Source of the DNA: Micromonospora tulbaghiae
GTDB lineage: Bacteria; Actinomycetota; Actinomycetes; Mycobacteriales; Micromonosporaceae
DNA length: 64,000 bases
Direction: 5' to 3'
Assembly: GCF_900091605.1 (NCBI RefSeq)
Contig: NZ_FMCQ01000014.1
Location: 58,706-122,705 of the forward strand
In this document: one piece after another, positions 48,717-57,562 of the stretch
Position numbering within the stretch: position 1 is the first letter of the stretch
Layout: the number at the start of each line of letters is the position of its first letter
Made by a program: the position numbers and the translations under genes
Notes under the pieces: model-generated
Databases searched by the model: none
The model's input: the letters and a program-made list of their open reading frames with translations, nothing else
What the model was told of the DNA's origin: nothing

Positions 48717-51602
48717 ATGGCCGAGCACCGCACCGCGCACCGCCACCGCAGCACCGGCGTGGCCGCCCTCGCCGCCGCCGCGCTCGCCGCCTCGACACTC
48801 GTCGTCGTGGCGCTCACCACGACCGCCACCCCGGCGCACGCCGCCGGACTGTCCCCGTTCGACATCACCGGACGCGGCGCCACAGTGCCGTTCCGGGAGC
48901 AGGAGGCCGAACAGGCCGCACACACCGGCACGAGGATCGGCCCCGACCGGCGCTACGGCACGCTGCCGTCCGAGGCGTCCGGACGGGAGGCGGTCACGCT
49001 CGACGCCGTCGGCGAGTACGTCGAGTTCACGCTCACCGCCCCGGCGAACGCGGTCACGTTCCGGTACAGCCTGCCGGACAACGCCGCCGGCACCGGCCGC
49101 GACGCCACCATCGACCTGCGCGCCAACGGCACGCTGGTCAAGGCCGTGCCGGTCACCTCCCGGTACGGCTGGTACTACGGCGGCTATCCGTTCAACAACA
49201 ACCCGGGCGACACCAACCCGCACCACTTCTACGACGAGACCCGCACCATGTTCGGCACCACCTACCCGGCCGGCACGAAGATCCGCCTCCAGGTCTCCTC
49301 GACCGCGCAATCGCCCACGTTCACCATCGACCTGGCCGACTTCGAGCTGGTCGGGGCGCAGATCACCAAGCCGTCCGGCGTGCTGGACGTGGTGACCGAC
49401 TTCGGCGCCGACCCGACCGGCGCCACCGACTCGACGGCGAAGTTCCAGGCCGCCGTGGACGCGGGGAAGGCGCAGGGCCGGGCGGTGTGGATCCCGGCCG
49501 GCACGTTCACGCTCTGGGACCACGTGGTGGTCGACGGCGTGACGCTGCGCGGCGCCGGCCCCTGGTACTCGGTGCTCGGCGGCCGCCACCCCACCGACCG
49601 CAAACGGGCCGCCGGCATCTACGGCAAGTACGTGCCGGGCGGCGGCTACTCCGGCGAGATCCGCCCGCACGAGGCCGGCGGGCCCAGCCGCAACGTCACG
49701 CTGCGGGACTTCGCCGTCATCGGCGACATCCGGGAACGCGTCGACGAGGACCAGGTGAACGCCATCGGCGGCGCGATGACGAACTCGGTGGTGGACAACC
49801 TGTGGTTGCAGCACACCAAGGTCGGCGCCTGGATGGACGGTCCGATGGACAACTTCACCATCCGCAACAGCCGCATCCTCGACCAGACCGCCGACGGGGT
49901 GAACTTCCACTGGGGCGTCACCAACTCCACGGTGACGAACACGTTCGTCCGCAACACCGGCGACGACGCGCTGGCCATGTGGGCGCAGAGCGTGCCGAAC
50001 GTGGGCAACTCCTTCACCCGCAACACCATCGGCGTGACGATCCTGGCCAACCACCTGGTCACCTACGGCGGCCGGGACATCACCATCGCCGACAACGTCA
50101 CAGCCGACTCGGTCACCAACGGCGGCGGCATCCACGTGGCGAACCGCTATCCGGGCGTCACCGGGCCGACGGCCGTGTCCGGCACCATCACGGTGGCCCG
50201 CAACACGCTGATCCGCAACGGCAACTCCGACTACAACTGGCAGTTCGGCGTGGGCGCGATCTGGTTCTCCGCGCTCAACGAGCCGATCCAGGGCGCCGCG
50301 ATCAACGTCACCGACACCGACATCCTGGACAGCTCGTACGCGGCGCTGCACTGGATCGAGGGGCAGACCAGCGGCATCTCGTTCGACAACGTGCGAATCG
50401 ACGGCGCGGGTACGTACGCGCTCCAGGTGCAGGCACCCAGCCAGGTCCGGTTCACCAACGTCCGGGCCACCGGCATCGCCCAGTCCAACCCGATCCACAA
50501 CTGCGTCGGCAGCGGCTTCCAGATCACCCAGGGCGCCGGCAACTCCGGCTGGTACACGCCCACCCCGTACTGCGGGCCGTGGCCGCAGCCGCAGTGGGGC
50601 AACGGCCCGTCCAGCCCGCCGCCCACCAGCCCGGCGCCGACCACGGCAGCGCCGACGACGGCCCCGCCGACCACCGCGTCGCCGACCACCGCGGCGCCGA
50701 CCACGCCGCCGCCGGCCGGCGGGAACCTGGCCCTGGGCCGCCCGGCGACCGCCACCAGCTCCACCCAGACGTACGCCGCCGGCAACGCGGTCGACGGCAA
50801 CGCCGCCAGCTACTGGGAGAGCGCCAACAACGCGTTCCCGCAGTCGCTCACCGTCGACCTCGGCGCGTCGCGCCCCGTCGACCGGGTGGTGCTCAAGCTC
50901 CCGCTCGGCTGGGAACGGCGTACCCAGACGCTTGCCGTGCTCGGCTCCACCGACGGCTCCTCGTACAGCACACTCGCCGCGTCGGCGGGCCGCGTCTTCG
51001 ACCCGGCCGCCGGCAACACCATGTCGATCGCGCTGCCGTCCGGCGACCGGCGGTTCGTCCGGGTCACGGTCACCGGGAACACCGGCTGGCCGGCGGGCCA
51101 GCTCGCCGAGCTGGAGGTGTACGGCGGCGGCACGACCACGCCGCCGCCCACCACGACAGCGCCGCCCACCACCGCGCCGCCGAGCGGCAACCTCGCGGCG
51201 GGCCGTCCGGTCGCGGAGACCAGCCACGCCGACGTGTACGGCGCCGCCAACACCGTCGACGGCAACGCGAACACCTACTGGGAGAGCGCCAACAACGCCT
51301 TCCCCCAGTCGGTGACAGTCGACCTGGGCAGCGCCCGCCCGGTCGCCCGGGTGGTGCTGAAGCTGCCCCCGTCGGCGGCCTGGCAGACCCGTACCCAGAC
51401 CGTCTCGGTGCTCGGCTCCACCGACGGCTCGTCGTTCTCGACCCTCAAGGCGGCGGCGGGCTACACGTTCGACCCGGCGGGCGGCAACAGCGTGTCGATC
51501 GCGCTGCCCGCCGGTGACCGCCGCTTCGTGCGGCTGACCTTCACCGGCAACACCGGCTGGCCGGCCGGTCAGCTGTCCGAGTTCGAGGTGTACGCCTCCT
51601 GA
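48717..51602 (+). CDS. secreted GH87-like alpha-1,3-glucanase B with two discoidin domains
   Basis: A 961-aa exported enzyme. The signal peptide is about 1-42 (ends AHAA). An N-terminal CBM6/35-like domain (48-215) is followed by a GH87-like beta-helix (220-630) with DGVNFHWGVTNS and NTGDDALAMW; Asp393, Asp416 and Asp417 keep the D-x22-D-D spacing. A Pro/Thr linker (631-666) leads to a discoidin (F5/8-type) domain (668-802), a second linker and another discoidin domain (822-961). Discoidin domains in Bacillus and Paenibacillus alpha-1,3-glucanases bind alpha-1,3-glucan. It follows the GH13 gene by 114 nt on the same strand. Confidence 0.85.
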   Translation: MAEHRTAHRHRSTGVAALAAAALAASTLVVVALTTTATPAHAAGLSPFDITGRGATVPFREQEAEQAAHTGTRIGPDRRYGTLPSEASGREAVTLDAVGEYVEFTLTAPANAVTFRYSLPDNAAGTGRDATIDLRANGTLVKAVPVTSRYGWYYGGYPFNNNPGDTNPHHFYDETRTMFGTTYPAGTKIRLQVSSTAQSPTFTIDLADFELVGAQITKPSGVLDVVTDFGADPTGATDSTAKFQAAVDAGKAQGRAVWIPAGTFTLWDHVVVDGVTLRGAGPWYSVLGGRHPTDRKRAAGIYGKYVPGGGYSGEIRPHEAGGPSRNVTLRDFAVIGDIRERVDEDQVNAIGGAMTNSVVDNLWLQHTKVGAWMDGPMDNFTIRNSRILDQTADGVNFHWGVTNSTVTNTFVRNTGDDALAMWAQSVPNVGNSFTRNTIGVTILANHLVTYGGRDITIADNVTADSVTNGGGIHVANRYPGVTGPTAVSGTITVARNTLIRNGNSDYNWQFGVGAIWFSALNEPIQGAAINVTDTDILDSSYAALHWIEGQTSGISFDNVRIDGAGTYALQVQAPSQVRFTNVRATGIAQSNPIHNCVGSGFQITQGAGNSGWYTPTPYCGPWPQPQWGNGPSSPPPTSPAPTTAAPTTAPPTTASPTTAAPTTPPPAGGNLALGRPATATSSTQTYAAGNAVDGNAASYWESANNAFPQSLTVDLGASRPVDRVVLKLPLGWERRTQTLAVLGSTDGSSYSTLAASAGRVFDPAAGNTMSIALPSGDRRFVRVTVTGNTGWPAGQLAELEVYGGGTTTPPPTTTAPPTTAPPSGNLAAGRPVAETSHADVYGAANTVDGNANTYWESANNAFPQSVTVDLGSARPVARVVLKLPPSAAWQTRTQTVSVLGSTDGSSFSTLKAAAGYTFDPAGGNSVSIALPAGDRRFVRLTFTGNTGWPAGQLSEFEVYAS

Positions 51603-51607
51603 CCCGG

Positions 51608-51639
51608 CGCGGCGGGGGCCACCGCCGGTCCCCGCCGCG
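51608..51639 (+). terminator. hairpin after GH87-like B
   Basis: CGCGGCGGGG pairs with CCCCGCCGCG over a 12-nt loop, just after the stop. Confidence 0.6.
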
Positions 51640-51701
51640 TCACCGCACCCCCACCCCCGAACGCCTCTCCACCTCCCCCGGGAAGAAGGTGTCCGTCCAC
51701 C

Positions 51702-54700
51702 ATGTCCAGACTCCGTACCGGAATCGTCGCGGTGCTCGCCGCTGTCGGCCTGGTCGTCACCGCGGCCCCCGCCCCACCGGCACTCGCAGCCGGCGGCCCG
51801 AACCTCGCCGCGGGGCGCACCGCCACCGCCAGCAGCGTCAACGGCCCCTACGTCGCGGCCAACCTGACCGACGGCAACCAGGGCAGCTACTGGGAGAGCA
51901 GCGGCGCGCTGCCCCAGTGGGCCCAGGTCGACCTCGGCACCAGCCGCGCCGTCGACCAGGTCGTGCTCGAACTCCCGGCCGCCTGGGAGGCGCGCACCCA
52001 GACGCTGTCCGTGCAGGCAAGCGCCGACGGCAGCGGCTTCACCACAGTCGTCGCGTCCGCCGCCCGGACGTTCAGCCCGGCCGCCGCCAACACCGTGACG
52101 CTCGGCTTCACCGCCACGAACGCCCGCTACCTGCGGGTCGTGATCACCGCGAACACCGGCTGGACCGCCGCGCAGCTCGCCGAACTGGAGGTGTACGGCG
52201 CGGCCACCTCCTCGACCAACCTGGCGCTCGGCCGGACCATGACCGAGAGCGGCCACGCCGACGTGTACGGCGCGAGCAACGCCAACGACGGCAACGCGGC
52301 CACCTACTGGGAGAGCCCGAACAACGCGTTCCCGCAGTGGATCCAGGCCGACCTGGGCGCCGCCACCAGCGTCAACCGGCTGGTGCTGCGACTGCCGTCC
52401 GGCTGGGGCACCCGCACCCAGACGATCACCGTGCAGGGCAGCACGAACGGCTCCACGTTCGGCACGCTCGTCGGCTCCGCGTCGTACGCGTTCGACCCGG
52501 GCGGCGGCAACACGGTGACCGTCACCGTGCCCACCGCGTCCACCCGCTACCTGCGGCTGCTGTTCACCGCCAACAGCGCCTGGCCCGCCGGGCAGCTCGC
52601 CGAGCTGGAGATCTACGGCCCGGTCACCGGCGACACCCAGGCGCCGAGCGCGCCGGGCAACCTCGCGTTCACCGAGCCGGCCACCGACCAGGTGCGGCTG
52701 ACCTGGACCGCGTCCACCGACAACGTGGGCGTCACCGGCTACGACGTGTACGCCAACGGCGTCCTGCGCACCACTGTCGGCGGCTCCACGCTGGCGTACA
52801 CCGACACCCAGCCGGCCGGGACCACCGTCTCCTACCACGTGCGGGCCCGCGACGCGGCCGGGAACGTGTCGGCGAACAGCAACACGGTCACCCGGACCGG
52901 CAACACCGGCGACACGGTCGCTCCCACAGCGCCCGGCAACCTGGCCTACACCCAGCCGGCGAGCGGGCAGATCCGGCTGACCTGGACCGCGTCCACAGAC
53001 AACGTCGGCGTCACCGGTTACGACGTGTACGCCAACGGCACGCTGCGCACCACAGTGAGCGGGTCCACGCTCACGTACACCGACAGCCAGCCGGACAGCG
53101 CCACCGTCTCGTACCACGTGCGGGCCCGCGACGCGGCCGGGAACGTGTCCGCGAACAGCAACACCGTCACCCGCACCGGCAGCACGTCCGGCGGCACCAA
53201 CCTGGCGGCCGGCAAGCCCGCGGCCGCCTCCTCCATGGTGCACGTGTTCGCCGCCGCCAACGCCGTCGACAACGACGTCACCACCTACTGGGAGGGCGCG
53301 CCCGGCGCGTACCCGAGCACGCTCACCGTCGCGCTCGGCGCCAACGCCGCCATCAGCGCGGTGGTGGTGAAGCTCAACCCGGACCCGGCGTGGGGCGCGC
53401 GTACCCAGACGTTCCAGGTGCTCGGCCGGGAACAGTCCGCGTCCGGATTCACCAGCCTTGTCGGCTCCGCGACGTACTCCTTCAACCCGAACAGCGCCAA
53501 CACGGTGACCGTCCCGGTCTCCGCGACCGCCGCCGACGTCCGGCTCCAGTTCACCGCGAACTCCGGCTCCTCCAACGGCCAGGTCGCCGAACTCCAGGTC
53601 ATCGGCGTCCCGGCGCCGAACCCGGACCTCACCGTCACCGCCGTCACCGCGTCGCCGTCCGCGCCGGTGGAGACCGACGCGATCACGCTGTCCGCCACCG
53701 TGCGCAACGCCGGCACCGCGGCCTCCGCCGCCACCGCCGTCACCCTCTACCTGGGTACGACGAAGGTCGGCACCGCCGCCGTCGGCGCGCTCGCCGCGGG
53801 CGCGTCGAGCACCGTCTCGGCCAACATCGGGGTACGCGACGCCGGCAGCTACCCGCTCACCGCCAAGGTTGACGAGTCGAACGCGGTGATCGAGCAGAAC
53901 GAGGCGAACAACTCCTACACCAGCCCGACCGCGCTGACCGTCAGCCCGGTCGCCAGCTCCGACCTGGTCGCCTCCGCCGTCACCTGGTCACCCGGCACGC
54001 CGAGCGCCGGCACAGCCGTCTCCTTCGCGGTGACGCTGCGCAACCAGGGCACCGCCGCGTCGGCGAGCGGCGCGCACGGCATCACGCTCACCGTGCGCGA
54101 CCAGTCCGGCGCGGTGGTCCGCACGCTCACCGGCTCGTACAGCGGCACCATCGCGGCCGGGGCCACCGCCGGTCCGGTGTCGCTGGGTACCTGGACCGCC
54201 GCCAACGGCCGGTACACGGTGCGCGTGGTGCTCGCCGACGACGCGAACGAACTGCCGGTCAAGCGGCAGAACAACACCAGCGAGCGGGCGCTGTTCGTCG
54301 GCCGCGGGGCGAACCTGCCGTACGACGCCTACGAGGCCGAGGACGGCGCGACCGGCGGCGGCGCGCAGGTGATCGGCCCGAACCGCACCATCGGCGACCT
54401 CTCCGGGGAGGCGTCCGGCCGCCGGGCGGTCACGCTCAACACCACCGGCGCGTACGTCGAGTGGACCACCCGGTCGGCGGCCAACGCCCTGGTCGCCCGC
54501 TACTCCATCCCAGACGCACCGGGCGGCGGCGGGATCGACTCGACGATCAACGTCTACGTCAACGGTGTGCTGCACAAGCCGATGAGCCTCACCTCCAAGC
54601 ACATCTGGCTCTACGGCGCCGAGGCCGGTCCGAGCGACTCGCCGAGCGCCGGCGCGCCCCGGCACCTGTACGACGAGGCGAACGTGCTGCTCGACACCAC

Positions 54701-55988
54701 GGTCCCGGCGGGCAGCCGGATCCGGCTCCAGAAGGACCCGGCGAACAGCACCACGTACGCGATCGACTTCGTCGACACCGAACTGGTCTCGCCGCGCGCC
54801 AACCCCGACCCGGCCCGCTACAAGGTGCCGACCGGGTTCAGCCACGCCGACGTGCAGAACGCGCTGGACGCGGTACGGATGGACACCACCGGAACGCTGA
54901 TCGGCGTCTACCTGCCCGCCGGCACGTACGAGACCGCGCAGAAGTTCCAGGTGTACGGCAAGACGGTGAAGGTCGTCGGCGCCGGCATGTGGTACACCCG
55001 GTTCCAGACTCCGCGCAACCAGCAGAACACCGACGCCGGCTTCCGGGTCGAGTCCTCGGCGAGCGGGTCGACCTTCGCCCACCTGGCGTTCTTCGGCAAC
55101 TACACCAACCGGATCGACGGCCCCGGCAAGGTGTGGGGTGAGCTGAAGGACGTGGACGATCTGACGCTCGACAGCGTCTGGGTGGAGCACACCGTCTGCG
55201 CGTACTGGGGGGTGAGCGTGGACGGGCTGACCATCCGGGACAGCCGGTTCCGCAACACCTTCGCCGACGCGGTGAACATGACGAACGGCAGCACGAACAA
55301 CCTGGTCACCAACTCGGAGGGCCGCTCCAACGGCGACGACGCGTTCGCCCTGTTCTCCGCCACCGACCAGGGCGGCTCCGGCGGCAACCACGGCAACGTG
55401 TTCGAGAACCTGACCGCGACGCTCACTTGGCGGGCGGCCGGGCTGGCGGTGTACGGCGGGTACGACAACGTGTTCCGCAACCTCTACATCGCCGACCAGC
55501 TCACGTACTCGGGCATCACGATCAGCTCGCTGGACTTCGGCTACCCGTTCGTCGGGTTCGGCGCCAGCCCGCCCACCCGGTTCGAGAACATCTCGCTGAT
55601 CCGCTCCGGCGGGCACTTCTGGGGCGCGCAGACGTTCCCGGCGATGTGGTTGTTCTCGGCGTCGAAGGAGTTCCGCGGCATCCGGGTGAGCGACGTGGAC
55701 ATCGTCGATCCGACGTACTCGGGGATCATGTTCCAGACCAAGTACAACGGCAGCCAGCCGGAGAACCCGATCACCGACACGGTGCTGACGAACGTGTCGA
55801 TCTCCGGTGCGCGGCGCAGCGGTGACGCGTTCGACGCGAAGTCCGGCTTCGGCATCTGGGTCAACGAGATGCCCGAGGCCGGTCAGGGGCCCGCGGTCGG
55901 CGCGGCCACGTTCACCAACCTCCGCCTGACCGACAACGCCCAGGACATCAAGAACACCACAACAACCTTCACCATCACCCGCAACTGA
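51702..55988 (+). CDS. secreted multidomain GH87-like glucanase C (1428 aa)
   Basis: The largest gene of the window. The signal peptide is about 1-29. In order: discoidin 1 (31-168), discoidin 2 (172-306), FN3 (308-400), FN3 (403-493), discoidin 3 (497-633), two CARDB-like beta domains (637-745 and 752-865), a CBM6/35-like domain (873-1030) and a C-terminal beta-helix (1039-1428). DAVNMTNG and SNGDDAFALF give Asp1189, Asp1212 and Asp1213, the same D-x22-D-D spacing as the two paralogues. The catalytic domain is the most diverged of the three, so specificity may differ. GAAGAAGG lies 12 nt before the ATG. Confidence 0.83.
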   Translation: MSRLRTGIVAVLAAVGLVVTAAPAPPALAAGGPNLAAGRTATASSVNGPYVAANLTDGNQGSYWESSGALPQWAQVDLGTSRAVDQVVLELPAAWEARTQTLSVQASADGSGFTTVVASAARTFSPAAANTVTLGFTATNARYLRVVITANTGWTAAQLAELEVYGAATSSTNLALGRTMTESGHADVYGASNANDGNAATYWESPNNAFPQWIQADLGAATSVNRLVLRLPSGWGTRTQTITVQGSTNGSTFGTLVGSASYAFDPGGGNTVTVTVPTASTRYLRLLFTANSAWPAGQLAELEIYGPVTGDTQAPSAPGNLAFTEPATDQVRLTWTASTDNVGVTGYDVYANGVLRTTVGGSTLAYTDTQPAGTTVSYHVRARDAAGNVSANSNTVTRTGNTGDTVAPTAPGNLAYTQPASGQIRLTWTASTDNVGVTGYDVYANGTLRTTVSGSTLTYTDSQPDSATVSYHVRARDAAGNVSANSNTVTRTGSTSGGTNLAAGKPAAASSMVHVFAAANAVDNDVTTYWEGAPGAYPSTLTVALGANAAISAVVVKLNPDPAWGARTQTFQVLGREQSASGFTSLVGSATYSFNPNSANTVTVPVSATAADVRLQFTANSGSSNGQVAELQVIGVPAPNPDLTVTAVTASPSAPVETDAITLSATVRNAGTAASAATAVTLYLGTTKVGTAAVGALAAGASSTVSANIGVRDAGSYPLTAKVDESNAVIEQNEANNSYTSPTALTVSPVASSDLVASAVTWSPGTPSAGTAVSFAVTLRNQGTAASASGAHGITLTVRDQSGAVVRTLTGSYSGTIAAGATAGPVSLGTWTAANGRYTVRVVLADDANELPVKRQNNTSERALFVGRGANLPYDAYEAEDGATGGGAQVIGPNRTIGDLSGEASGRRAVTLNTTGAYVEWTTRSAANALVARYSIPDAPGGGGIDSTINVYVNGVLHKPMSLTSKHIWLYGAEAGPSDSPSAGAPRHLYDEANVLLDTTVPAGSRIRLQKDPANSTTYAIDFVDTELVSPRANPDPARYKVPTGFSHADVQNALDAVRMDTTGTLIGVYLPAGTYETAQKFQVYGKTVKVVGAGMWYTRFQTPRNQQNTDAGFRVESSASGSTFAHLAFFGNYTNRIDGPGKVWGELKDVDDLTLDSVWVEHTVCAYWGVSVDGLTIRDSRFRNTFADAVNMTNGSTNNLVTNSEGRSNGDDAFALFSATDQGGSGGNHGNVFENLTATLTWRAAGLAVYGGYDNVFRNLYIADQLTYSGITISSLDFGYPFVGFGASPPTRFENISLIRSGGHFWGAQTFPAMWLFSASKEFRGIRVSDVDIVDPTYSGIMFQTKYNGSQPENPITDTVLTNVSISGARRSGDAFDAKSGFGIWVNEMPEAGQGPAVGAATFTNLRLTDNAQDIKNTTTTFTITRN
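52629..53185 (+). repeat. tandem FN3 repeat with 279-bp period
   Basis: The two FN3 modules inside the 1428-aa protein share long near-identical DNA tracts, for example from CTGACCTGGACCGCGTCCAC at 52698 and 52977, exactly 279 bp (93 codons) apart. Most differences are single bases. This indicates a recent duplication or gene conversion. Confidence 0.85.
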
Positions 55989-56021
55989 CCCCCACCCTCG
56001 CCCCGCCCCACCCCTTCCACC

Positions 56022-56099
56022 CCCGCGATCTTGCAGTTTCGGCCCCTGCGACGCCGGATTGCTCCTGGTATGAGGGGCACCAAACTGCAAGATCGCGGG
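56022..56099. repeat. palindromic intergenic repeat, copy 2
   Basis: A 78-bp element with perfect 18-bp inverted arms, CCCGCGATCTTGCAGTTT and its complement, enclosing 42 bp. It lies between convergent genes (55988 and 56151) and shares words with the element at 15.8 kb. It may be a REP/MITE-like sequence and also fold as a terminator. The rest of the 55989-56150 gap shows no gene. Confidence 0.8.
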
Positions 56100-56150
56100 A
56101 TTGGGGGGGCACCGCAAGTCCGAGATCGACGCGGCTCCGAGTCGCCGCGG

Positions 56151-57542
56151 TCAGTGGGGGAGGGCGGTCGAGAGGCGGCGGATCGCCTCGTCCATCTGTT
56201 CGGGTGGGGCGGCGGCGTAAGTCAGGCGCAGGTGCTGGGCGGGGGGTTCGGCGGCGTACCAGGGGCGGCCGGGGAAGACGGTCACGCCCGCCGCGGCTGC
56301 CGCCGCTGTCACCGCCATGTCGTCGGCGCCGTCGGGCAGCCGTACCCACAGGTGCAGGCCGCCGCGCGGGACCGCGCGCGGCGCCAGCTGCGGCAGGTGG
56401 CGGTCCAGCGCGGCGAGCAGCGCCTCCCGGCGGGCCCGCAGTTGCACGCGCAGCGTGCGGCGGTGCCGGTCCCAGGCCGGTGAGGTGAGGAACTCCACGG
56501 CGGCCTGTTGCAGCGGCCCGGCGACGAAGAGGTCGTCGAGCAGGCGGGCGGCGCGCAGCCGTGCCCCGGCCGGCCCGCGCGCGCCGATCGCGGCGATCCG
56601 CAGGCCGGGCGCTGTGGACTTGGTCAGCGAACGCAGGTGGACGACGTGCCCGTCCGGGTCGTCGGCGGCCAGCGGCGGCGGGGCCTCGCCGTCGATGGTG
56701 AGGTCGCGGGCGTAGTCGTCCTCGACCAGGAACGCCCCGGCCTCGCGCACCGCCTCGGCGACCTGGGCGCGTCGGGCGGGGGAGAGCGTCGCGCCGTGCG
56801 GATTGGCGTAGAGCGGCTGGCAGTAGAACAGGCGGGCGCCGGTACGGGCGAACGCGGCGGCGAGCTGGTCGGGGCGTACCCCGTCGGCGTCGGCGGGTAC
56901 GGGCACCACCCGCAGCCCGGCGGCGCGCGCGGCGGCGAGTGCGCCCAGGTAGGTGGGGGACTCGACCAGCACCGCGTCGCCGGGCGTGGTGAGCGCCCGC
57001 AGCGTCGAGGAGAGCGCCGCCTGGCCGCCCGGGCAGATCACCATGTCCTCGGCGCGTAGTCCGCCGCCCGCCTCGCGGGCGAACCAGGCACGCAGGTCGA
57101 GGCGCCCCTCGACCGGGCCGCGCTGCCACGCGGCGGGCTGCCGGGCCGCGCGGGCGAGTGCTGCGCCGAGCGCGGCGGCCGGCTGGAGGTCTGGGTCCAG
57201 ATAGCCTCCGGTCAGCGGGATCGCGCCCGACGGCGGTAACGCCAGCAGCGCCTGCATCTCCTCCTCACCGCCCCGCCGCGAGCCCAGCGCGACCGTCTGC
57301 CACGACAGGTCCGCCCGCGGCGGGTCGGCGCGCCTGGCGGCCACGTACGCGCCGCGACCCGGCCGCGTCTCCACCAGCCCGTCCGCGACGAGCCGCCGGG
57401 TCGCCTCGGCGACTGTCACGGGGGAGACGTGATGGTGCGCGGTCAGCTCCCGTACCGACGGCAGCCGCGTGCCGGGGGCGGCGTCAGCGGCCAGTGCACC
57501 CAGATGCCGGACCAGACGGTCGATAGCGCTACCATCGTTCAT
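56151..57542 (-). CDS. MocR-family PLP-dependent regulator
   Basis: A 463-aa fusion of a GntR-type winged helix (1-75: AAPGTRLPSVRELTAHHHVSP) and an aminotransferase fold I domain (about 95-463). The PLP-binding Lys is in RSLTKSTAPGLRI, and NPHGATLS and VEDDYARD carry cofactor contacts. MocR regulators sense PLP or amino compounds and often control a divergent gene. ATG 57542 overlaps the ATG of the divergent EamA gene by two bases. Two TAGCGCTA boxes flank the shared start. Confidence 0.92.
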   Translation of the reverse strand: MNDGSAIDRLVRHLGALAADAAPGTRLPSVRELTAHHHVSPVTVAEATRRLVADGLVETRPGRGAYVAARRADPPRADLSWQTVALGSRRGGEEEMQALLALPPSGAIPLTGGYLDPDLQPAAALGAALARAARQPAAWQRGPVEGRLDLRAWFAREAGGGLRAEDMVICPGGQAALSSTLRALTTPGDAVLVESPTYLGALAAARAAGLRVVPVPADADGVRPDQLAAAFARTGARLFYCQPLYANPHGATLSPARRAQVAEAVREAGAFLVEDDYARDLTIDGEAPPPLAADDPDGHVVHLRSLTKSTAPGLRIAAIGARGPAGARLRAARLLDDLFVAGPLQQAAVEFLTSPAWDRHRRTLRVQLRARREALLAALDRHLPQLAPRAVPRGGLHLWVRLPDGADDMAVTAAAAAAGVTVFPGRPWYAAEPPAQHLRLTYAAAPPEQMDEAIRRLSTALPH

Positions 57543-57562
57543 GACGGCAGAGAGTAGCGCTA
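57524..57562. promoter_or_regulatory. paired TAGCGCTA operator at overlapping divergent starts
   Basis: TAGCGCTA occurs at 57524-57531 and 57555-57562, 31 bp apart (three helical turns), one on each side of the CATG that contains both start codons. Candidate -10 hexamers TACCAT (plus) and TACTCT (minus) lie beside or overlap the boxes. Confidence 0.65.

Noticed and set aside
46713..53243. A 2176-codon minus-strand open frame across the importer and GH87 genes
   Set aside because: It is antisense to well-supported genes. High third-position GC removes stop codons from shadow frames, and the translation has no recognisable domain.
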